Assembly (NCBI RefSeq): GCF_005887095.1
Contig: NZ_PNCI01000058.1
Location: 1-64,000 of the forward strand
From: Pseudoalteromonas rubra
GTDB taxonomy: Bacteria > Pseudomonadota > Gammaproteobacteria > Enterobacterales > Alteromonadaceae
Reading direction: 5' to 3'
DNA length: 64,000 nt
Positions 46,347-54,916 of the stretch are shown one piece after another; the stretch's first letter is position 1, and each line of letters begins with the position of its first letter. Under the pieces are notes generated by a model. The model was not told where the DNA came from. It saw only the letters and a program-made list of their open reading frames with translations, and did not search any database. The position numbers and the translations under genes are program-made.

Positions 46347-46482
46347 CTCCCTGGGGATCTAACTTCCCCTTAGTTCACTCATAAAAAGTAAGAAAAAGTA
46401 ATGAGATTTGAGACTAACATACTTGCTGATATTTTATCCAACATGGCACAGAGCCAACGAAAACGGACACGTACACTTTACT

Positions 46483-47064
46483 TTACTGACAAACGTCTTT
46501 GAGTATTTGCGCACCCAGATCACGCATGACCTGAGGCTCAGGGTGCGTATGAGCGAAGGTGCGTAACCCATAAATACTGACAATCAGGCCACGTGCTCTG
46601 TCCAAAGGAGAGCGTGTGCCTGTCAGCTCACCTTGCTCGGCAATACGTTCAAACACCGCACACAGAGCATTACGCCACATGGCACATTGCTCACTGAGAA
46701 TAGCCTGGGCTTCCGCGTCCTGCTCGGCCAGTTCGTTCAGCGCTTTTTGCGTCAGACAGAGCTTTTGCGGATCGCAGCTCACACATTCAGCCACGACATG
46801 AGCCAGGTAGGCTGCCAGCCCGGCTCTGGCCGATGGGTGTTGTGAAAACAGCGTCTGTAATTCATCACCACGATCCCGGTTGTACTGCTCCAAAGCAGCC
46901 AGCAGCAGACCGCGCTTATTCTGAAACGCGCAGTAAATCGACCCCGGATGCAAACCGGTTGCAGCTTTGAGGTCCTGCATACTGGTTTTTGCATACCCCT
47001 TTTCCATAAATGCCGTCATTGCGGCTCTGAGCACCTGCTCTTTGTCAAATTCTGCACTGCGCAT
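46483..47064 (-). CDS. TetR-family repressor
   Basis: 193 residues from the ATG at 47064, which has an AGGAG site; a start 24 bases upstream is weaker. Helix-turn-helix: VLRAAMTAFMEKGYAKTSMQDLKAATGLHPGSIYCAFQNKRGLLLAAL. The ligand domain has several Cys (ECVSCDPQKLCLTQ), which fits sensing of electrophiles, as in NemR-like regulators of Old Yellow Enzymes. The divergent neighbour is such an enzyme and three palindromes lie between. Confidence 0.88.
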   Translation of the reverse strand: MRSAEFDKEQVLRAAMTAFMEKGYAKTSMQDLKAATGLHPGSIYCAFQNKRGLLLAALEQYNRDRGDELQTLFSQHPSARAGLAAYLAHVVAECVSCDPQKLCLTQKALNELAEQDAEAQAILSEQCAMWRNALCAVFERIAEQGELTGTRSPLDRARGLIVSIYGLRTFAHTHPEPQVMRDLGAQILKDVCQ

Positions 47065-47106
47065 GTCATTCTTCTCCTGTTCAGGCATAGTGCATTTTAC
47101 TCATTT

Positions 47107-47172
47107 TTGAATAAATGTTCAAAATATACTTGAACGCTTGTTCAAATGATCATATCTTGAATAAGCATTCAA
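47107..47172. promoter_or_regulatory. Three TTGAA-N6-TTCAA palindromic operators
   Basis: TTGAATAAATGTTCAA (47107-47122), TTGAACGCTTGTTCAA (47130-47145) and TTGAATAAGCATTCAA (47157-47172) lie in the region shared by the TetR gene and the Old Yellow Enzyme gene. They are near-identical 16-bp palindromes spaced 23 and 27 bases apart, as expected for a TetR dimer controlling both genes. Confidence 0.8.
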
Positions 47173-47191
47173 AAACTAACCGGGTCCTACT

Positions 47192-48235
47192 ATGACGAGC
47201 AAACTGTTTGAAACTTATGCATTAAATGAGCAAATTTCGCTGAAAAACCGCATTCTAATGGCACCACTCACCCGCTGTATGGCTGATGATCAATTGGTGC
47301 CGACCGACGCCATGGCGCAATATTATGCGCGTCGCTCAGAGGCTGGTTTAATCATATCTGAAGCCACAATTATTCGACCTGACGGGCAAGGCCACCCAAA
47401 TACACCGGGCCTGTTTACGCCTGAGCAAATAACTGGATGGCGCAAAGTGACGGATGCCGTTCACGCCAATGGCGGCAAAATATTTGCCCAGCTATGGCAT
47501 ACCGGCCGGGTTGCGCACCCGCACTTCTTTGATGGTGACAAAGTGTTGGCTCCCAGTGCAGAAAAAGTAGAAGGTACAGTGCCACGTATGCGCGATTTGA
47601 GTTATATCACCCCCACACCAGCCACGGTTGAAGAGATCTCGGTGCTTGTCGCAGATTATGCACAGGCAGCCAGCAACGCCATTGATGCTGGATTTGATGG
47701 TATCGAGCTGCATGCCGCCAATGGTTACCTGATTGACCAATTTTTGCACCATGACAGCAATAAGCGTACCGATGAGTATGGTGAAACGCCGCAGAACATG
47801 AGCCGCTTTGCACTGGAGGTGATTGACGCCATCAGCGGCCGCATTGGTGCTGAGCGAACGGCCGTCAGACTGACACCGGGTGCTTACTTTAACATGCAGG
47901 CCGATCCACGCGACAAACCGGTCTTTGACTATTTGCTGGCACAACTGGAACAGCGCACACTGGCTTATGTGCATATCGGTATTTTTGACGACGCCATGGA
48001 GTTCGATTTTCTGGGTGGCCGAGTTTCTGACTATGTCAGAGCAAATTACAGTAAAACCCTGGTCGGCGTAGGCGGCTTTACCCCACAAACTGGCGAGCAG
48101 GCGCTACGTGACAATCGCTTTGACTTGCTGGCAATTGGCAGACCTTTCATTGCCAACCCGGACTATGTGGAAAAAGTCAGACAAGGTGACGCGCTGACCC
48201 CTTATTCCGAAGACATGCTGACAAGCCTGGTATAA
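47192..48235 (+). CDS. Old Yellow Enzyme family alkene reductase (NemA-like)
   Basis: A 347-residue FMN oxidoreductase. Signatures: LKNRILMAPLTRCMA, YYARRSEAGLIISEATII, AQLWHTGRVAHPHFF, DGIELHAANGYLIDQFLHHDSNKRTDEYG and AIGRPFIANPDYVEK. It reduces activated carbon-carbon double bonds or nitro compounds with NAD(P)H. Divergent from the TetR gene with three shared operators, so induced by its own substrates in the usual scheme. Confidence 0.95.
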   Translation: MTSKLFETYALNEQISLKNRILMAPLTRCMADDQLVPTDAMAQYYARRSEAGLIISEATIIRPDGQGHPNTPGLFTPEQITGWRKVTDAVHANGGKIFAQLWHTGRVAHPHFFDGDKVLAPSAEKVEGTVPRMRDLSYITPTPATVEEISVLVADYAQAASNAIDAGFDGIELHAANGYLIDQFLHHDSNKRTDEYGETPQNMSRFALEVIDAISGRIGAERTAVRLTPGAYFNMQADPRDKPVFDYLLAQLEQRTLAYVHIGIFDDAMEFDFLGGRVSDYVRANYSKTLVGVGGFTPQTGEQALRDNRFDLLAIGRPFIANPDYVEKVRQGDALTPYSEDMLTSLV

Positions 48236-48290
48236 TACCCTCTAAATTCGCTGCGGGTGAAAGACACCCGCACGCTTTCTCTGGTGAGCA

Positions 48291-48686
48291 CTACTGCCCG
48301 ACAGGTTTTGTCTGTGTTATCACCGGAAGTTGCTCAGCCTGCCAGCTCAGATAATCGCCGCTTAGGTGCAGCAAGCTGAACCCCTGCTCCGTCAGTGCTT
48401 GCTCAAAAATAGCTGCCCGGCGTCCGGAGCGGCAATAAACCACCAGCGTCTGAGGTTTTAGTGTCTCCAGCAAAGACTGGTGCTGAGTGATCTGATCAAA
48501 AGGAATGTTAATCGCGCCTTTAAGGTGACCGGCCTCGAACTCTTTTTCGCTTCTGACATCCACAATGACGTGGGGCTGAGCCGACATCTGATTTCGTAAT
48601 AACGCCTGCTGACTGATGATCTCAGTGGCTGCCTGAGCAAACAGACTCACCAGACCAAACAGCAAATATAGACCTTGTTTAATCAT
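48291..48686 (-). CDS. Periplasmic rhodanese-domain protein
   Basis: A 131-residue protein with a signal peptide (YLLFGLVSLFAQAA) and one rhodanese domain: VIVDVRSEKEFEAGHLKGAINIPFDQI and the active-site loop YCRSGRRA with the sulfur-carrying Cys. Could be a thiosulfate sulfurtransferase or sulfur carrier in the periplasm. Convergent with the Old Yellow Enzyme gene. Confidence 0.9.
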   Translation of the reverse strand: MIKQGLYLLFGLVSLFAQAATEIISQQALLRNQMSAQPHVIVDVRSEKEFEAGHLKGAINIPFDQITQHQSLLETLKPQTLVVYCRSGRRAAIFEQALTEQGFSLLHLSGDYLSWQAEQLPVITQTKPVGQ

Positions 48687-49284
48687 ATAACACCTTCTGC
48701 CTTTTAGACTTTCTACTAGCCGCTAGCATAGCAAAGCCACGGCACGTTTGCCCCAGGAATATTGTACCCACAACGAACCAATTAAAAGGAATAAGTATCG
48801 CTTAACAAAAATTATTCTCTACATCAGAGACACTGTTCAACTTGGTAATTTTTCACTTTTAAAACTTACCATTTATTTTACAATCACTTATTTATTTGAT
48901 CTGGCTCATTGGTCAGACAACTACGGCTATAGTCTAATACTCAGTATCAGGGATTGCATCTATTACTAGTGTTTAGGTGAGAGTGTTTGCTCCGGTTGTA
49001 TGGAAAAAGGAACACCAACCAAAAACTTGAGCTTTTACTCTATTTTGCTATATTTTTTATCATGCTTGATGATGGTGTACATTGAACCTCTAGAAGGGAC
49101 GCGCTAATAACGACGAATAAACAGGTGCAAATTTGTCTTGAGAATTAAATATATCGGTTATTAATTCGTCACAATGACGGATGACAATAACCTCAGTTCG
49201 TAAACCTTTCGGTTAGTGTAAAAACAACCGAAAACGTGGCTTAGAAGTGCGATAGTTGAGCCGCCTTAAGTTCGGAAGAGCAAT
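48687..49284. other. Control region before the PHB genes
   Basis: Nearly 600 bases with no gene that can be supported; a frame at 48748-48969 has no ribosome site. An 8-bp inverted repeat, TTTCGGTT (49207-49214) and AACCGAAA (49226-49233), lies about 55 bases upstream of phaB and could be an operator. The rest is AT-rich. Confidence 0.5.
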
Positions 49285-50034
49285 ATGGAAAGCAAAAAAA
49301 TCGCAGTCGTCACTGGTGCACTGGGTGGCATCGGTTCAGCTATCGTCAAAGAGCTGGTAAATGCAAACTGTTTTGTTGTGGCTGTTGCCAGCCCGCGACG
49401 TACCTCAGCGGATATTGACGCCTGGCTCAATGAGCAGTCAATCAACCCAGCTGCGGTACATGGCATATTCCTGGATGTAACTGATCATCAGGCGTGCCAG
49501 GAACAGCTAGATGACGTCATCGACCAGTTTGGTCGCATTGATATTCTGGTTAACAATGCAGGCATCACACGGGATACCTCATTCAAAAAGATGACCCTGG
49601 CACAGTGGCAGGAAGTCATCGACACTAACTTCAATTCCATGTTCAACATGACCCACCCGGTTTTTGCACACATGTGTGGTAACAAATCAGGTCGCATCAT
49701 CAACATTTCGAGCGTAAACGGCCAGAAAGGTCAGTTTGGTCAGGCGAACTATTCAGCAGCTAAGGCCGGTATGATCGGATTTAGCAAAGCACTGGCTTAC
49801 GAAGGCGCCCGCGCAGGCGTGACCGTAAACGTAGTTGCCCCGGGTTATACGGCAACACCTATGGTCGAAAAAATGCGCGAAGATGTGCTTGAAAGCATCA
49901 AGGCACAAGTGCCGATGCAGCGCTTAGCCACGCCACGTGAAGTGGCTCAGTCGGTCGCTTATCTGGCGTCTGATCAGGCGGGCTATATCACAGGTGAAAC
50001 GCTGGCGATCAACGGCGGACTTTATATGAACTAA
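49285..50034 (+). CDS. phaB: Acetoacetyl-CoA reductase
   Basis: A 249-residue short-chain dehydrogenase. NADPH motif TGALGGIGSAI, NNAGITRD, active site Ser in NISSVNGQKGQFGQ and YSAAK (Tyr-xxx-Lys). Reduces acetoacetyl-CoA to (R)-3-hydroxybutyryl-CoA for polyhydroxybutyrate. The NGQKGQFGQANYSAAKAG segment is typical of PhaB rather than FabG, and the following genes are a phasin and a PHB synthase. No phaA thiolase is in the window. Confidence 0.94.
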   Translation: MESKKIAVVTGALGGIGSAIVKELVNANCFVVAVASPRRTSADIDAWLNEQSINPAAVHGIFLDVTDHQACQEQLDDVIDQFGRIDILVNNAGITRDTSFKKMTLAQWQEVIDTNFNSMFNMTHPVFAHMCGNKSGRIINISSVNGQKGQFGQANYSAAKAGMIGFSKALAYEGARAGVTVNVVAPGYTATPMVEKMREDVLESIKAQVPMQRLATPREVAQSVAYLASDQAGYITGETLAINGGLYMN

Positions 50035-50124
50035 GCGGCGTATATCAGGATTGAGCATGCGCTCTGAAGTACCTGGGCAGTAACGTTACCTATACGGACT
50101 TTTTTGATAAACAGGAAGCACACC

Positions 50125-50472
50125 ATGTACAACGATCTAATGAAAACTTTTACTGAGCAAAGCGAGCAGTTTTTCTCTCCGGCTATCAAGTTCAACCAAC
50201 TGGTTGCTAAAAACATTGAGCAACTGGCACAAATCCAGCTTGATGCAACAGAAAACTTCACTAAAACCTCTGTTGAGCAACTAAAAACGGCTGCTGAAGT
50301 AAAAGATGTTAAGTCTTTCATCGACTTCAATGCCAGCCAGCTTACTGCGATGAACAAGCTAAGCCAGCAAATGATCGACGACGGTCAAAAGCTGACTCAA
50401 CTTGGCAACGAATTCAAAGAGCACCTTGACGCTATCTCTAAAGACAGTGTTAAAGCCACTGCTAAAGCTTAA
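50125..50472 (+). CDS. Phasin family protein
   Basis: 115 residues from the ATG at 50125 with an AGGA site. An all-helical Phasin_2-type protein (QSEQFFSPAIKFNQLVAKNIEQLAQIQLDATENF, then VEQLKTAAEVKDVKSFIDF). Coats polyhydroxyalkanoate granules. Placed between phaB and phaC and followed by a terminator, so it may be made in excess over the synthase. Confidence 0.92.
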   Translation: MYNDLMKTFTEQSEQFFSPAIKFNQLVAKNIEQLAQIQLDATENFTKTSVEQLKTAAEVKDVKSFIDFNASQLTAMNKLSQQMIDDGQKLTQLGNEFKEHLDAISKDSVKATAKA

Positions 50473-50483
50473 TCGCTGTCGTC

Positions 50484-50513
50484 TGCCCCTGCCTGTTGCG
50501 GGGGCATTTTTTT
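50484..50513 (+). terminator. Rho-independent terminator between phasin and phaC
   Basis: GCCCCTGCC, short loop, GCGGGGGC then ATTTTTTT, 12 bases after the phasin stop. It would let phaB and the phasin be transcribed more than phaC. Confidence 0.88.
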
Positions 50514-50597
50514 AGCCTGTTTTTTGTAGTGGCTGATCCGCTATACCAAACACGACACAAGACACGTGCAATCAATTTGCCTATTAGGACACGAGTA

Positions 50598-52367
50598 ATG
50601 GATACCGATAACACAGATCTTAATAAAACGCTGACTGCCTGGTGGCAGTACAATCAAGATCTCTACACCATATTCAGTAATAACCTGCTCAAAGAAAACC
50701 CCGTTCAACAAGCCCTGAACGAGCAAAGTGCCCGGGATTTTGGTGTCTGGTTGAACGAAATAGCGAAGCAGCCAGAAACCTTTGTTCAACATCAGTTTGA
50801 CTGGTGGCAGGAACAAATCAAAATCATGCAACAAACCTGGGGTCAGGGATTCGACACTGAGCAACCAGATGTCATCGAAACAGAGCGTGGTGACCGCCGT
50901 TTTAAGGCCGACGAGTGGCGTGATAACCCCTGGTTTAATTACATTAAACAAAGCTACCTGCTGTTTGGTCAGTCCCTGCTGTCTTCTATTCGTGAAACGC
51001 CAGGGCTGGATGATAAGCTCAAGGAACGCCTTGAATTTTTTGCCCGTCAGGTCGTCAACTCAATCTCCCCCAGTAACTTTATCTCCACCAACCCTGAGTT
51101 GCTTAAGCTCACTTTGGATTCCAAAGGCGAAAACCTTATTAAAGGGTTGGAAATGTTTAAAAAAGATCTGGCTAAAAGTGGTGATATGTTGCGTATCAGC
51201 ATGACTGATGAACACGCTTTTGAGTTAGGTAAAGACATTGCCACGACCCCGGGTAGAGTGGTATTCCAGAATCATCTGTTCGAATTGATCCAATACGAAG
51301 CAACCACTAAAGAGGTGTTTAAAACACCGCTGCTGATAGTACCGCCGTATGTTAACAAGTACTATATTCTCGACCTGAAACAACAAAACTCGCTGGTAAA
51401 ATGGTCTGTCGACCAGGGCCATACCGTGTTTATGATCTCATGGAAAAACCCGGATGCCAGCATGGCTGAAATCGGCTTTGAGGACTACATAGTCGATGGG
51501 GTAATTGCTGCGCTAGATGCCATTGAGAAACAAACCGGTGAGGCCTATGTCAATGCGGTAGGTTACTGTATTGCTGGCACTTTGGTAACCACAGCAATGG
51601 CTTACTTTGTCTCAAAGCGCATGAAGCATCGTATTAAAAGCGCCACCTTATTGACAACCCTGCTGGATTTCTCACAGCCCGGCGAAATTGGGGTGTTCGT
51701 CAATGAGCCGACCATTTCTGCGCTGGAGAAATACAACCTGCAAAATGGCATCATGCATGGCCACCTGCTTGGCGTGTCTTTCAGTATGTTGCGCGAAAAC
51801 AGCCTGTACTGGAATTACTACGTTAATAATTACCTCAAAGGTGAAGCGCCCATGGACCTGGATCTGCTTTACTGGAATGGCGACAGCACCAACCTCACCG
51901 CGAAGTGCCATAACTTTATGCTGCGCGATCTGTATCTGGAGAACCGCCTTGTACAACCACGCGAGGTAGAAGTCAGAGGCACAAAAATCGACCTGAGCAA
52001 AGTGAAACAACCGGTCTATATGTTATCGACCCGGGACGACCATATTGCGCTGTGGCAGGCGACCTTTCAGGGCATTCAACACACCAGTGCCAAAACCACT
52101 TTTGTTCTGGGTGAATCAGGTCATATCGCCGGGGTTATCAACCCTCCAGCCGCTGAAAAGTATGGTTTCTGGTATGGTCCGGACGCAACCGGTGACGCCA
52201 ATGCCTGGCTCGACAAAGCCAAACATCAGAGCGGCTCCTGGTGGCCTCACTGGGGCAAATGGTTAAGCCAGTACGTGGATGAAAAAATCCCTAAACGGGC
52301 CACCAGCAAAAAAGACAATCCAGGTATCTATGCTGCACCTGGCGAGTACGTCAAAGTTAAGATCTAG
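50598..52367 (+). CDS. phaC: Class I poly(3-hydroxyalkanoate) synthase
   Basis: 589 residues from the ATG at 50598; the frame extends upstream through the terminator and is not used. The lipase-like box GYCIAG carries the nucleophile Cys324. The catalytic Asp is in STRDDHIALW and the His in GESGHIAGVINPP. N-terminal domain FNPRAFLALW-type region is replaced by EWRDNPWFNYIKQSYLL, matching class I. Polymerises hydroxybutyryl-CoA on granules. Confidence 0.96.
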   Translation: MDTDNTDLNKTLTAWWQYNQDLYTIFSNNLLKENPVQQALNEQSARDFGVWLNEIAKQPETFVQHQFDWWQEQIKIMQQTWGQGFDTEQPDVIETERGDRRFKADEWRDNPWFNYIKQSYLLFGQSLLSSIRETPGLDDKLKERLEFFARQVVNSISPSNFISTNPELLKLTLDSKGENLIKGLEMFKKDLAKSGDMLRISMTDEHAFELGKDIATTPGRVVFQNHLFELIQYEATTKEVFKTPLLIVPPYVNKYYILDLKQQNSLVKWSVDQGHTVFMISWKNPDASMAEIGFEDYIVDGVIAALDAIEKQTGEAYVNAVGYCIAGTLVTTAMAYFVSKRMKHRIKSATLLTTLLDFSQPGEIGVFVNEPTISALEKYNLQNGIMHGHLLGVSFSMLRENSLYWNYYVNNYLKGEAPMDLDLLYWNGDSTNLTAKCHNFMLRDLYLENRLVQPREVEVRGTKIDLSKVKQPVYMLSTRDDHIALWQATFQGIQHTSAKTTFVLGESGHIAGVINPPAAEKYGFWYGPDATGDANAWLDKAKHQSGSWWPHWGKWLSQYVDEKIPKRATSKKDNPGIYAAPGEYVKVKI

Positions 52368-52440
52368 TACCAATCCGGACTGCCCTCGGGCAGTCTCTCA
52401 CGATAATAGCCATCCGCGACTAGCTGGTGGCTAATACCAC

Positions 52441-53307
52441 TTACTTTTGCCGGGTGAACACACTGTGTTTGGCCGATACCATGTGTAAACCACTCAACCT
52501 GACGGCCTGTTTACTTAACCTTGGAAAGTCCTTTCTCAATTTATAACTGTGATATAGGTTGCTGAAAATACTGCTGCGAGACAAGCTGTCTAGTTGGGCG
52601 AGAAACACTTTTGCACTGTCGGGCTGACCATCCGGAGCATTCGCTCTGCAACATGCCTGATAGCGCTTGAGCAGACTGACCAGGGTCAGGCTGGGATCTT
52701 TTTGTCGCAGAGCCAGCTCTGCTTCGATAAAAAATGCCGCCCCACTCCAATATACCCGGGCATGTGCCCTGCGCCGCCACATATCTTCACTGACTCTGGC
52801 CAGAGGGCCCGGCGTATCCCAGGTACCCAGGCGGCCACGCTCCAGCCCGGCCATAATCCGCTGCACATATTCATCGCCATCAATGACTCCAGAATGCAGC
52901 ATAATGACGTTTTGCAAATAAGTAGCCAGCCCTTCCGCCAGCCAGAAATCGGGGTAATCAAACAATGGATGATATAAATGCGCCAGTTCATGATACAAGG
53001 TCCAGTCACGGATCAATTGCTGCTCTGTCGCAAATGCACTGACATGTAGCTCGATACCATCCACATTTCCGCGGTTAACCGCTCCCCAGGGTACGGGCTC
53101 ACTACTCAAATAGACGTTTTGAAGCCTGACGGGGAGCCGGGATTGCGCAACTGGGCCCAAGGTCTTTTCGGTGGCTTCAAGGCCCTGGGTCAGCCAACTG
53201 ATCACAACGGCTTGTCGTTTTTCACTCAGTTGCTCAAGCTGCTGATAAACCAGTTCTGTGGCCCACCCGGGTGAGCACAATAGTAAGGCACCTATTAATA
53301 TCCGCAT
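52441..53307 (-). CDS. Secreted gluzincin-type metallopeptidase (MA-like)
   Basis: A 288-residue protein with a signal peptide (ILIGALLLCSPGWA). Zinc motif HELAH at 106-110 and the third ligand Glu125 in WLAEGLATY, the gluzincin pattern. Then GAAFFIEAELALRQ and an alpha-helical tail. Likely a periplasmic peptidase, substrate unknown. Convergent with phaC and divergent from the PI-PLC gene. Confidence 0.83.
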   Translation of the reverse strand: MRILIGALLLCSPGWATELVYQQLEQLSEKRQAVVISWLTQGLEATEKTLGPVAQSRLPVRLQNVYLSSEPVPWGAVNRGNVDGIELHVSAFATEQQLIRDWTLYHELAHLYHPLFDYPDFWLAEGLATYLQNVIMLHSGVIDGDEYVQRIMAGLERGRLGTWDTPGPLARVSEDMWRRRAHARVYWSGAAFFIEAELALRQKDPSLTLVSLLKRYQACCRANAPDGQPDSAKVFLAQLDSLSRSSIFSNLYHSYKLRKDFPRLSKQAVRLSGLHMVSAKHSVFTRQK

Positions 53308-53434
53308 GACCCCTCCTGAGCATCTCTCAGTCTACCATATCATATCAGGCCCACTTGTAATGCACTGTAATGGTCAACAGAGCCCGAAGCACTAGACTTT
53401 CTCGCAACATAACCAACAGCGTAGGGAGCTAATT

Positions 53435-54757
53435 ATGGGGCAAGGCGGATTTATTACGCTCGTCAATAGTACCGATTCGGACTGGACTCGTACGGGCCAA
53501 CACGCATACCAGATGAATGCCTGGGAGTTTCCCGACACCATTGCGGCCAAAACCAGTACCAGAGTCTATGTAGAATGGGATCAGGGTATTTTCCATGATC
53601 AGCAAGATGACGCAGCAGAAGTCTATTATACCATCAACGATGGCCATCACTCGTGTTTTCAGATTCAGGCCCGGGCGAAGCAGGGCTTTGAGCTTCAGGT
53701 GGTGTTCGATAATCTGGTCTCCAGTGGCAATCCGACTGGGTCAACGCTCAGGCTGGGTTGGCAGCACAACGGCATGGTGAGCTTTATTCTTGCCGGGCGC
53801 TACGGCGACTACACGGGTTCTAACTTGCAAAGTGCGGACTGGATGAGTCAGCACCTGGCCTTGCTTGGCGATAAAGAGCTGCGCGACCTATGCATTAGTG
53901 GCTCTCATGATTCGGGGATGAGTGTGTATACCTCAGGCACTGCATTTGCCCATAGCTGTAATACACTGACGCAAAGTGCTAACCTTCAGGGCCAGCTTAT
54001 TCTGGGTGCACGTTATTTTGATATTCGCCCGGTGATAAGTGATGGTGACTACTACACCGGACACTATAGTGAGATTAGCCAGATTGGTTCCTGGCAAGGT
54101 GCCAATGGTCAGTCTATTGCATCGGTTGTCTCGGACATTAACGCGTTTGTTGCCCACAACAACGAGCTGGTGATCCTGAACCTCTCCCATGCTTTAAATA
54201 CAGATGTGGGGAACGCACATTATCGTCCATTCACTCAAACTGAGTGGGATGGCCTGTTTGACGCCCTCTCGGGTCTGACTCACCTTTACGTGGCAGATGC
54301 CAGCAGCGATCTGACTCAACTCACACTCAATCAGTTTATTTCAGGCAGTGCTGCCGTGTTACTGATTGTAGAAGACAGTAATGTAGAGCTCGGCACACAT
54401 GCAGGCAAAGGGTTCTTCCCGGCCAGCAGCTTACCTGTGTACAACCGCTATGCAGACAAAAACACCGTTGCAGCTATGGCTGACAATCAGCTAGAAAAAA
54501 TGCAGCAACATGCACCAGAGGACTATTTTTTACTGTCCTGGACGCTAACACAAGACGCCGCTCAGGCCACGACTTGCGCGCTGGGGGTAACCTCCAGCAT
54601 CAAAGCGCTGGCCGATGAAGCCAATCAAAATCTGGCCTACCTGCTCTATCCGGCAATCACGCCACAGGCCTACCCTAACATCATCTACACAGATAACCTG
54701 CGTAACAGCGATGCCACCGCTATGGCCATGGCTGTAAACTGGACCGTGTTGTCCTGA
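53435..54757 (+). CDS. PI-PLC-X-like phosphodiesterase with N-terminal beta domain
   Basis: A 440-residue protein. Residues 1-125 form a beta-rich domain (GGFITLVNSTDSDWTRTG, TRVYVEWDQGIF, LRLGWQHNGMVSFILAGRYGDY). Residues about 140-430 are a phosphatidylinositol-specific phospholipase C X-like barrel with the two expected His in LCISGSHDSGM and YTGHYSE, ARYFDIRP and ELVILNLSHA. No signal peptide is visible, so export, if any, must be by another route. Could act on lipids of other cells. Confidence 0.83.
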   Translation: MGQGGFITLVNSTDSDWTRTGQHAYQMNAWEFPDTIAAKTSTRVYVEWDQGIFHDQQDDAAEVYYTINDGHHSCFQIQARAKQGFELQVVFDNLVSSGNPTGSTLRLGWQHNGMVSFILAGRYGDYTGSNLQSADWMSQHLALLGDKELRDLCISGSHDSGMSVYTSGTAFAHSCNTLTQSANLQGQLILGARYFDIRPVISDGDYYTGHYSEISQIGSWQGANGQSIASVVSDINAFVAHNNELVILNLSHALNTDVGNAHYRPFTQTEWDGLFDALSGLTHLYVADASSDLTQLTLNQFISGSAAVLLIVEDSNVELGTHAGKGFFPASSLPVYNRYADKNTVAAMADNQLEKMQQHAPEDYFLLSWTLTQDAAQATTCALGVTSSIKALADEANQNLAYLLYPAITPQAYPNIIYTDNLRNSDATAMAMAVNWTVLS

Positions 54758-54916
54758 TAGCCTGTTTTGGGGCCTGACTCAGGCCCTGCTTCATCCAGTG
54801 AAAAGCTCACTCGTTAAGAGCAAAATTTCTTGTTAGACACAGCTGTCGATTGCTCGTTTAATGCGCCCTATACACAATACCTATTTAAATTACTTTTTAC
54901 CCGTTAAGGAACGTTA

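Noticed and set aside
48748..48969. 73-codon frame before phaB
   Set aside because: No ribosome site, AT-rich and no recognisable protein features.
50496..50597. N-terminal extension of PhaC
   Set aside because: It starts inside the phasin terminator; the ATG at 50598 matches the family N terminus.
52378..52395. GACTGCCC/GGGCAGTC hairpin after phaC as a terminator
   Set aside because: The stem is good but the loop is only two bases and no T-run follows, so it was not called.
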